Below are positions 7,695-14,526 of a stretch of DNA of 26,397 nt, piece after piece; positions within the stretch are counted from its first letter, which is position 1, and each line of letters begins with the position of its first letter. Under the pieces are notes generated by a model. The model had not been told where the DNA came from and searched no databases. It worked only from the letters and a program-made list of their open reading frames with translations. The position numbers and the translations under genes are program-made. The stretch is from Coemansia sp. RSA 922. Taxonomy: Eukaryota > Kickxellomycota > Kickxellomycetes > Kickxellales > Kickxellaceae. The stretch is from NCBI GenBank assembly GCA_027577415.1, contig JANBQS010000208.1, positions 1 through 26,397 on the forward strand, given 5' to 3'.

Positions 7695-10600
7695 ATGAGC
7701 CACGCGTTTTCTAGCTCGCGCGATGAGCAGGCGAAGCTTCTGGACGACGCCTTGCAGGCTGTCAAGGTGCAAGCATTCCAAATGAAGCGCTGCGTCGACA
7801 ATGACCGACTTATGGACGGGCTCAAGCACTGCTCGACTATGCTGAATGAACTCCGCACGTCATCGCTTACGCCCAAGAACTACTACGAGCTCTACCTGGC
7901 GACGTTCGATGCTATGCAGTACCTTATTGGCGCCCTGCGTGTTGCCCATCTTTCGGGCAGGAACCACTTGGCTGATCTCTACGAGCTTGTTCAATACGCT
8001 GGCAACATTGTTCCGCGGCTCTATCTAATGATCACTATAGGCTCAGCTTACATGAGCCTTGGTGGTACCTCGTCCGACAAGCGCCGCCCCAGCGACGAGC
8101 CCCATGATGGCGAAAAGGACGATGGCGCCGACGAGGTGGTGCCTGTACGCGAGATAATGATGGACATGCTCGAAATGACTCGCGGTGTTCAGCACCCAAC
8201 ACGTGGATTGTTTTTGCGCTACTATCTCGGGCAAATGACCAAGGACTACCTGCCACTCTGTGGTGGCGATGGCCCTGGAGGCAATTTGGAGGACTCGACG
8301 CACTTTATCCTGACGAACTTTGTCGAAATGAACAAGCTGTGGGTGCGGTTGCAGCATCAGGGCCTTAGCCGCGACAAGGAGAGGCGCGAGGCTGAGAGGC
8401 GCGATTTGCGTACGCTCGTCGGGTCAAACTTGCTGCGCCTAGCATCGCTTGGCGGGGTGTCTCGGTCGACGTATGAGGAGGCAATTCTACCTCGACTGCT
8501 AAGCCAAGTCGTTTCATGCCGAGACACGCTTGCGCAAGAGTATCTTATGGAGGCCCTAGTGCAAGCCTTCAGCGATGAGTGGCATCTGGCGACTATTGGG
8601 CAGCTGATGGAGGCCATCACTGGGCTGAGCCCCAAGGTCAGCATCAAGACGATTGTCATCCCGCTTGTGGATCGGGTCTCTGCCTATGCCTCTAGGCGTC
8701 GCGAAGAGAAGGGCAAGGGCTCGCCCACGCCATCGAATGAAGACAGTGGCGACGAGGATGAGGGCAAGGTCAAGGATGATCTTCCTAAGGCCAAGGTCCG
8801 CGAAGCTAGCCAGTTGCAGAGTGTCAAGAAGACGGATGAGGAAGACTCTGAGCAGCTGCCACCGCCTGTTCAGGAAGACGCCCTTCTTGCAGACCAGGAG
8901 GAGCGTGCTGAGAGTCGCAGTCGATCGGCTTCTGATGCCGAAGCCACACTTGAAGAGGCTGCTGCGGGCCATGACTCTGGCGTACAAGAAGCAGCGCAAA
9001 TACTTGCCAGTACCAGACTTGATGGTGGTGACGGCGGTAATGATGACGTGCCTGGGCCAGCCAAGCGCAACGAGGTAGATACCCTTGCGTCACTGTTTAG
9101 CTCGTTCTGGAGTCACGTAAGTGGCCTCATAGAGTCACGCCCGGACCTTCCCCTTCACGACGCAATTGCAATCTGCGCCTCTATGCTTCGCCTGTCGTTG
9201 GCCTGCAATCCCCAGCCAGCAGAGCCAGTGGATGACGTCTTGGCATTCGTGCGAGAGCAACTCCGCGCCCGAGATCTTTCGCCAGGCGCGCACAACCCTG
9301 CAACAGCCAACCAGCTGCTCTCTCTTCTCCTGGGCCCACTTCGCGCATATCCTAACCCTCTTAAAGTGCTGGAGCTTGGCAACTATGGCCCGCTGCTAGA
9401 GTCACAAGCTGAGCGCACGCGTAAGAGCGTAGCGGTTGCCTTATTAACAGCGATCTTGCAGCGCAACACGACGATGGCCACCGAAGAGGAAGTGGCGGGC
9501 ATCGTGCGTCTGTGTGCGTCGCTGATGAGTAGGGCTCCCGAGGCGCAGTCGGCCGCACTGGGCCACACGTCCGCATCAGATATGCCATACCCAGGCACGC
9601 CCTTCGACGAAGACGACTTGGCAGAAGAGCAAGGACTCCTGGCCCGCCTGGTGCATCTTATTCGCGGGCCAGATGTTGTGTCCCAGCTTTCCTTGCTCAC
9701 AGTGGCGCGCGATGCGTTCTCGCAAGGCGGCGATCTGGTGCGCTACACATACCCAGCCGTAGTTGCTGGTGCAACCCGTCTTCTTGGGCCCTTTGCCGCA
9801 ATGAAGCCCGAAGAAAGCGGGACCGCACGCTCGGAATGGATTAAACGAGTGCGCCAGCTCTGCCGCTTTATTCAAGCGACGATATCAGTTCTGGTGGAGC
9901 GCTCGTCGGGCTCGCCGCTGGTAGCCGAACTGGCATTGCAGTTGTACCTGGCTTCAGCGCAAGCGGCTTCAATGTCGCCTGCCTTTCGCGATGAGCCGGC
10001 GCTGGAGGAGGCAGCATACGAGTTTATTGTGCAAGCCTTTACTATATACGAGGAGCACATTAACGAAAGCCGGGCACAGTACCAGGCGCTGATGCTCGTC
10101 ATTAACGCCCTGCACGCCAGTCGCAATTTCTCGGCCGAAAACTACGAGACACTCGTCGCCAAGTGTGTGCAGCACGGGTCACGCCTGCTTAAGCGGCCAG
10201 ACCAGACCAGAGTGGCTTATGCTTGCGCCCAGCTGTGGTGGAAGACATTGCCTGACTCTGAGCTCATCCCGCCGCCCCTCGAAGCTGGCCAGGACGAAGT
10301 CCAGGTTGAGCACGCCCATGCCGAGCGTGTCGAGCATGAGCGGACTGCAATTGAGCAGCACAACAATGGAGACAAGGTTCTGGCTCACTTGCAGCGCTCG
10401 CTCAAAGTGGCCGACTCTTGCCTGGACCCCGTGCTCTCTGTCAGGCTGTTTGTCGAGCTTCTGAACCAGTCCACCATGCATTACGAGCGGCGCTGCCTCG
10501 CAGTTACGCCAAAGTACGTCAACGATCTGATCGACTTGATACGCACATCGACGGCGAACATCGAGGCCTTTGACTCGTCCATGCCCGAGCCAACTCGCGC

Positions 10601-10805
10601 GGCAGCCGATGTGGGCGTGGCTGACGTCAACGCGCTGTACTCTCCCGAGATGTCGATGAATACGTATGTCCTACAGTATTTCCAACGCACGCTCGAGTAC
10701 ATCCAGAGTCGCAAGGATCTTTCTGCCTCGGGCGGCTATAATTTGCCTGACTTTTCAGCTATCCGCTGCGAGGAGCCCGAGGACGAGCGCAGCAGCGAGT
10801 GGTGA
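7695..10805 (+). CDS. VPS35: Retromer cargo-recognition subunit Vps35
   Basis: The 1036-residue alpha-solenoid scaffold of retromer binds Vps26 and Vps29 and retrieves sorting receptors from endosomes to the Golgi. The start matches the family: DEQAKLLDDALQAVKVQAFQMKR at residues 10-32. The Vps26-binding motif PRLYLM is at 107-112. RGVQHPTRGLFLRYYL, FVEMNKLWVRLQHQG and CRDTLAQEYLMEALVQ follow. The C-terminal solenoid that holds Vps29 runs to the end (RTSTANIEAFD and later segments). The protein is longer than the human one (796) mainly because of an acidic, Ser-rich segment at ~336-460 where other Vps35 proteins have a short linker, plus a small insert at ~123-149. No intron is visible; the insert region is open throughout and has no GTAAGT. 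The ATG at 7695 is the only sensible start. Confidence 0.96.
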   Translation: MSHAFSSSRDEQAKLLDDALQAVKVQAFQMKRCVDNDRLMDGLKHCSTMLNELRTSSLTPKNYYELYLATFDAMQYLIGALRVAHLSGRNHLADLYELVQYAGNIVPRLYLMITIGSAYMSLGGTSSDKRRPSDEPHDGEKDDGADEVVPVREIMMDMLEMTRGVQHPTRGLFLRYYLGQMTKDYLPLCGGDGPGGNLEDSTHFILTNFVEMNKLWVRLQHQGLSRDKERREAERRDLRTLVGSNLLRLASLGGVSRSTYEEAILPRLLSQVVSCRDTLAQEYLMEALVQAFSDEWHLATIGQLMEAITGLSPKVSIKTIVIPLVDRVSAYASRRREEKGKGSPTPSNEDSGDEDEGKVKDDLPKAKVREASQLQSVKKTDEEDSEQLPPPVQEDALLADQEERAESRSRSASDAEATLEEAAAGHDSGVQEAAQILASTRLDGGDGGNDDVPGPAKRNEVDTLASLFSSFWSHVSGLIESRPDLPLHDAIAICASMLRLSLACNPQPAEPVDDVLAFVREQLRARDLSPGAHNPATANQLLSLLLGPLRAYPNPLKVLELGNYGPLLESQAERTRKSVAVALLTAILQRNTTMATEEEVAGIVRLCASLMSRAPEAQSAALGHTSASDMPYPGTPFDEDDLAEEQGLLARLVHLIRGPDVVSQLSLLTVARDAFSQGGDLVRYTYPAVVAGATRLLGPFAAMKPEESGTARSEWIKRVRQLCRFIQATISVLVERSSGSPLVAELALQLYLASAQAASMSPAFRDEPALEEAAYEFIVQAFTIYEEHINESRAQYQALMLVINALHASRNFSAENYETLVAKCVQHGSRLLKRPDQTRVAYACAQLWWKTLPDSELIPPPLEAGQDEVQVEHAHAERVEHERTAIEQHNNGDKVLAHLQRSLKVADSCLDPVLSVRLFVELLNQSTMHYERRCLAVTPKYVNDLIDLIRTSTANIEAFDSSMPEPTRAAADVGVADVNALYSPEMSMNTYVLQYFQRTLEYIQSRKDLSASGGYNLPDFSAIRCEEPEDERSSEW

Positions 10806-10843
10806 TATGCGGACAAATCCATACCAAGCTACTATTACTTTTT

Positions 10844-11294
10844 TTATTCTATTTGAATTGGATATTTACGTGTGGTTGAATGTATGCTCCACCGGCCCGC
10901 CAACAACAGTGATGCATTGTTGGTAAAGGCGCTAAGACGAGCGTCATTGGTATTCCTTAGTCTATGTGCAAAATTGACATTCAGAGGCTACAAGAAAAAA
11001 TTGTACAGGGCCAATAAACAACACGTAGTTTGCACATGCCGCACTAGAGAAAAACGTATAAACGTAGATCTCTGATAAAATTTCCCGTTTTTGAAAGTGG
11101 CCCGAAGAGGGGGAAATGTTATAGAAAATCGGCCGAGATTTTGTGTACATTAGCTGATATGGGCTATTTCTATAAGCGCCGGGTAAAATTTTGTGCACGC
11201 GATATGGCAAGCTGTCGCCAAGGTGCAACAAATATGCCTCAATACTTACCCCCAAAGACGCATGCAACATTGGTTTTATATTAGAGTCGGGCAT
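10844..11294 (-). CDS. Tentative small spliced gene, 62 residues (speculative)
   Basis: An ATG at 11294 opens 15 codons that end at a perfect GTAAGT donor (11249-11244). A strong TTTTTTCTTGTAG acceptor ends at 10988. Joining 11294-11250 to 10987-10844 keeps the frame and gives 62 residues ending in TAA, which overlaps an AATAAA. The product (MPDSNIKPMLHASLG, then PLNVNFAHRL and so on) is not one I recognise. Position fits the layout: convergent with VPS35 (38 bp) and divergent from the metacaspase (226 bp). Against it are a poor start context (T at -3), no clear branch point and no obvious coding bias. The unspliced frame also stays open for 110 codons, to 10962. It may be a non-coding spliced transcript, or nothing. 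Confidence 0.25.
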
Positions 11295-11368
11295 GAAGTG
11301 TTGCTTAGGGACAGCTCGACGCTAACGCCCAAAAGATGTTCGGCTCGGCTCGATTCCTGGGCGTTTCG
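11080..11368. repeat. Cluster of short inverted repeats and an imperfect direct repeat
   Basis: Three inverted repeats are visible: ATTTCCC 11080-11086 with GGGAAAT 11111-11117; TATAGAAA 11120-11127 with TTTCTATA 11167-11174; and AACGCCCA/TGGGCGTT at about 11324-11366, with a loop of roughly 28 nt. An imperfect direct repeat, ATTTTGTG[TC]AC followed by GATATGG, occurs from about 11138 and again from about 11188. These could be regulatory elements or a structured transcript. The cluster overlaps the tentative small gene's intron. Confidence 0.55.
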
Positions 11369-11520
11369 TGAGAAATCAGGCACCTCACCACGTGATGTCC
11401 TCCTGTCAGGCACTAAAAACTCGAGACTACCCGCTTCTCCTGTGCGAACTTTCTTCTCTCAACTTTTTATTATTATTTTTGCTTAATCATCTGAAGTCCT
11501 AGCTACTTGAGATTCAAGAC

Positions 11521-13392
11521 ATGTACCCTGGCAATCATAACAACGGTCACCATCGCCGCTCTGGCGAATACGGTAACAACAGTGGCAACTACGGTAACAA
11601 CGGCGGCGGTAATTACAACAATAACGGTGGAGGCGGCTATAACAACGAGTACAACTACTCTGCACCCCCTGGCCCACCTCCGCCACAGGCTGGAAACTAT
11701 GGCAACGAGTACAGTTATCCTGCACCCTCCGGCCCGCCTCCTCAGCAGTCTGGCGACTATGGCTATGCCCCACCCTCCGGCCCTCCGCCTGGCGACGACT
11801 ACTATAACAGCAGCCGAGGGCATGGCAACTACAATAGCGGCAACGGCGGCAACGGCGGCAACTACAATAGCGGCAACTATGGCAGTGGTAATTACAACGA
11901 CGAATACAACCAAGGCGGCCCACGGCAGAGCTTTCCAGGTCAGGGCGGTCCATCTCAAGGTTTCCCAGGTCAGGGCGGCTCGTCACAAGGCTTCCCGGGC
12001 CAGGGCTATGCTCAGAATGACGGCTATGGACCCGGCCCTGGTTCAGCATCTGCGGGAAGGGGCGGAGGGCGACCGGGCTTCCCAGGAGATGGTTATTCCA
12101 ACCCTGGAGGCTACAACGCCAACCAGGACTTTGGAGGCGGTCAGCGCTTCCCTGGAGAGGGATATGGTGGTGCCCCTGCTCCACCTTCTGGAGGCGGTTA
12201 CATGGGCATGCCTGGTGGCGACTATGGCATTGCCCCGCCCGCCAACATGCCTGTGGTCTACCACCGTCCCGAAGACATTGACTTTTCAGGATCCCACTTC
12301 CCCTCGTTCAACTCGCACGTGCCCACTCCACCGCCAAACTTCCCCCCTGGCCAAGGCGGCAATGGTGGCAACGGCGGCTATGCGCAGCCCACTCATGGAG
12401 ACATCCCGACGTACAACATTCCTCAAGAGATCCAGCAAGAGGCCAGTAAGGTCACTCTATCAAACTGCCGCGGACGCAAGCGTGCGCTGCTGATCGGAAT
12501 CAACTATTTCGGTACCAAGCACATGCTCAAGGGCTGCATCAACGACGTGCACAACATAAAGAAGTTTGTCATCGAGCACTTTGGATTCAAAGAGTCTGAC
12601 ATGGTTATTCTGACTGACGACCAGCGCGACAACCCTCGTCGCATGCCTACGCACGAAAACATAATCAAGGCTATGAAGTGGCTGGTTACCGATGCGCGCA
12701 TGAACGACTCGTTCTTTTTCCACTACTCGGGACACGGTAACACTGTCGCGTCCAAGACTGGTGATGAAATCGACGGCAACGACGAGACCATCTGCCCTGT
12801 GGACTTTGAGACAATGGGCCAAATTATCGACGATGACATGAACGCGATCATGGTGCGCCCGCTGCCTCGTGGTGCCCGTCTGACTGCCATCTTTGACTGT
12901 TGCCACTCGGCCTCGGCTCTGGATCTGCCATTCAAGTATAACCACATGGGCAACCTGAAGAACGAAAAGGCCATCTCTTACGCGGGAAAGGGTCTTGCTG
13001 CTGCCGGCGGCCTATACCTAAAGGGCGACATTGCGGGTGCACTCAAGGGCTTCGTAAAGTCCGTCGACATTGCCATGACCGGCGATCCAAAGCTCGAAAA
13101 GGCACGTAGAAATAAGAGCACTCTTGGCGACGCCATCATGTTTTCGGGCTGCAAGGATGACCAGACATCGGCAGACACCAAGATCGCAAAGCTGGGCAGC
13201 AACAGGCCTGAGGACCTGTCCTTTACTGGTGCCATGTCGCACGCGCTTATCTCGAGCATGAACGACAACCCGCACCAGACATATGTTCAGTTGCTTCAGG
13301 ACGTCCGCAAGCGCCTGGCGCCCAAGTACACTCAGGTTCCGCAGTTGAGCACGGGTCGCCTGATGGATATGAAAACGATTTTCATTATGTAG
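11521..13392 (+). CDS. Type I metacaspase with long prion-like Gly/Asn/Tyr/Pro/Gln prodomain
   Basis: The 623-residue protein is a clan CD cysteine peptidase cleaving after Arg or Lys, related to yeast Mca1, with roles in stress response, aggregate clearance and cell death. Residues 1 to ~317 form a low-complexity prodomain rich in G, N, Y, P and Q. It has repeated AP[PS]GPPP units and two to three copies of a 30-bp repeat (11932-12006) encoding QGFPGQGG-type units. The p20 domain starts at about residue 320 (RALLIGINYFG). Catalytic His405 lies in HYSGHG and catalytic Cys461 in DCCHS. Acidic residues in DEIDGNDE after the His could bind calcium. The site reads DCCHSASALDLP where most relatives have DCCHSGS. 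The p10 part follows and ends near MKTIFIM. The stop is 19 bp from the stop of the convergent transporter gene. Confidence 0.95.
   Translation: MYPGNHNNGHHRRSGEYGNNSGNYGNNGGGNYNNNGGGGYNNEYNYSAPPGPPPPQAGNYGNEYSYPAPSGPPPQQSGDYGYAPPSGPPPGDDYYNSSRGHGNYNSGNGGNGGNYNSGNYGSGNYNDEYNQGGPRQSFPGQGGPSQGFPGQGGSSQGFPGQGYAQNDGYGPGPGSASAGRGGGRPGFPGDGYSNPGGYNANQDFGGGQRFPGEGYGGAPAPPSGGGYMGMPGGDYGIAPPANMPVVYHRPEDIDFSGSHFPSFNSHVPTPPPNFPPGQGGNGGNGGYAQPTHGDIPTYNIPQEIQQEASKVTLSNCRGRKRALLIGINYFGTKHMLKGCINDVHNIKKFVIEHFGFKESDMVILTDDQRDNPRRMPTHENIIKAMKWLVTDARMNDSFFFHYSGHGNTVASKTGDEIDGNDETICPVDFETMGQIIDDDMNAIMVRPLPRGARLTAIFDCCHSASALDLPFKYNHMGNLKNEKAISYAGKGLAAAGGLYLKGDIAGALKGFVKSVDIAMTGDPKLEKARRNKSTLGDAIMFSGCKDDQTSADTKIAKLGSNRPEDLSFTGAMSHALISSMNDNPHQTYVQLLQDVRKRLAPKYTQVPQLSTGRLMDMKTIFIM
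11932..12006 (+). repeat. In-frame 30-bp tandem repeat in the metacaspase prodomain
   Basis: About two and a half copies of a 30-bp unit (core TTCCCAGGTCAGGGCGG) encode GFPGQGG[PS]SQ-type units. The copies differ mainly at third positions, which suggests selection on the protein and not recent slippage. Confidence 0.8.
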
Positions 13393-13411
13393 GTTTCGTA
13401 TAATTTCAATG

Positions 13412-14206
13412 CTACTTCAAATTAATCGTATCTGGGTGTGCCGTCTGGCTGTCGACGTCAATGGCGTTGGCAACCACTGTATGCTTGGGCATTGTGGCGA
13501 CAAAGCTGTAGTCGTTCCCTGGCGTACGGCCGTCGAGAACATAGTGCCCAGGCGTCTCTGGCATGGTGTTTCTTGAGTTATCTCGTGTTCCTATGGCTGG
13601 GTTGGGTAGCTCGCAGTAGAATGTGTCCTTATTAAGCATGTCAACGGCAACATTGTACCAGGCGACTATTGCTGTGACTAGCCCCACATACCCACTGGCG
13701 TGCATGACGCCCTCGCTTTGCGTCCAGTGCCCAATGGCCGACAGCGAGTATGTGACGAGCAGACATGCTAGCAGAACGACAGTGCCCCAGTTACTCCGCA
13801 ACGATGCCAAAAGGAAAATAAACGTTTGAATGGTCCATGCCAGGTTGAAGATACCCCACGACTGGGCGCGCACATCCGCACTGACCTTGCTTAGCGCCTC
13901 GGCGATGCCAAATCCCGGAACCATGGTGGCAGCATACGACATCCAGTAGCAGCCATACGAAGTGAATACAACAGCCCCAAAGCCGTTATTAGATGCGAAT
14001 GACCAAGCGCCTGCTATTATTTGCGCAATCCCTCCAAAGAACAAGGCAAGCCCAACAGCAATATTGAGCGGAGCTCCGGATGCTATCCCAATGGCTCCAG
14101 TGTGTAAAGCTGTGACAAATGTAGACACAGCGAATCCAGAGTTTCCTAGCGGAGCAGGGTTGCTAAAGGGTCGCCACCGAGGCTCTGGCGATGTCATTGT
14201 GTACAT
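13412..14206 (-). CDS. Acetate/succinate transporter of the GPR1/FUN34/YaaH (SatP/Ato) family
   Basis: The 264-residue membrane protein resembles yeast Ady2/Ato1 and Yarrowia Gpr1, which carry acetate (and related monocarboxylates, with ammonium export also proposed) across the plasma membrane. The family signature is at residues 16-25, NPAPLGNSGF, with Asn where Leu is usual after the Gly. Six hydrophobic segments follow. The block FGAVVFTSYGCYWMSYA matches the conserved pore region. The C terminus is a short hydrophilic tail. The frame continues upstream without an ATG (first codon GTG) through T/C-rich, promoter-like sequence, so the ATG at 14206 was chosen; 14197 is an alternative with A at -3. 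The gene is convergent with the metacaspase. A perfect 15-bp palindrome lies about 125 bp upstream. Confidence 0.9.
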   Translation of the reverse strand: MYTMTSPEPRWRPFSNPAPLGNSGFAVSTFVTALHTGAIGIASGAPLNIAVGLALFFGGIAQIIAGAWSFASNNGFGAVVFTSYGCYWMSYAATMVPGFGIAEALSKVSADVRAQSWGIFNLAWTIQTFIFLLASLRSNWGTVVLLACLLVTYSLSAIGHWTQSEGVMHASGYVGLVTAIVAWYNVAVDMLNKDTFYCELPNPAIGTRDNSRNTMPETPGHYVLDGRTPGNDYSFVATMPKHTVVANAIDVDSQTAHPDTINLK

Positions 14207-14526
14207 ATCAAGGGTAGTACGAGGAAAGTCGTGTCCTGAAACTATGTGCGAGCTGGATAAAAAGAAAATAAAGTAGACAAAAGTACTAGTGCTGCCACTA
14301 TTGGCAATATTAGGTGAATGGCTTAGCACCGCGCCTCAGAGGCGCCAAGTCATGTTGTTCAAAAGAAAAGGTTCTTGCGCTTTGGCAATCAAGTCAGAGA
14401 GCGGCGTAATTATTTCTGTTGAGTTGAGCGCAAATAACTAGCGCGATCCAGGAACAACAGAGCGGCCATTTTTTTTCTATTTATTTGCTGATGCTAGAAT
14501 TGTACATCACAGACAGAGTTGTCTTG
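14207..14526. promoter_or_regulatory. Promoter region of the GPR1-family gene, and 3' end of the UBX gene
   Basis: This 320-bp spacer separates two minus-strand genes. Next to the transporter start it has a CT-rich leader on the minus strand (about 14255-14285 complement). The palindrome at 14331-14345 is its most striking element. A/T-rich sequence at 14469-14490 near the UBX stop may hold its poly(A) region. No gene is visible. Confidence 0.5.
14331..14345. promoter_or_regulatory. Perfect 15-bp palindrome GCGCCTC-A-GAGGCGC (candidate operator)
   Basis: Two 7-bp arms around a single central A form an exact inverted repeat about 125 bp upstream of the acetate-transporter ATG. The symmetry suits a dimeric regulator. 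The factor is unknown, and the element is not the CGG-triplet type expected for most Zn2Cys6 dimers. Confidence 0.45.

Larger units (their letters stand above)
10806..11520. other. 715-bp spacer between VPS35 and the metacaspase
   Basis: This is the longest gene-poor stretch of the window and is less GC-rich than its neighbours. It contains a plus-strand AATAAA (11013-11018), probably the VPS35 poly(A) signal, and a minus-strand AATAAA (10848-10843). Several short inverted repeats and an imperfect direct repeat lie between 11080 and 11368. An E-box CACGTG is at 11389-11394, and a T-rich leader occurs before the metacaspase ATG. A tentative spliced minus-strand gene is listed separately. Confidence 0.6.

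Noticed and set aside
8700..9075. Vps35 acidic insert as an unspliced intron
   Set aside because: There is no GTAAGT-type donor and no in-frame stop, and the amino acid bias is coherent over 125 residues. Kept as coding, but RNA data could change this.
9117..9122. GTAAGT donor-like sequence inside VPS35
   Set aside because: It falls in a conserved helix (FWSHVSGLIESR) whose frame continues through it; no suitable acceptor is needed or seen.
11296..11370. tRNA-like B-box GGCTCGATTCC
   Set aside because: The T-arm stem has a mismatch, there is no A-box at the right distance and no pairing acceptor stem.
11483..12493. Alternative frames over the metacaspase prodomain (328 codons plus, 233 codons minus)
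   Set aside because: The repeat-rich prodomain leaves all frames open. Only the frame continuous with the p20/p10 peptidase domain is supported.
14207..14329. Upstream extension of the GPR1-family frame
   Set aside because: It begins at GTG with no ATG before 14206, and the DNA is T/C-rich leader-like sequence.
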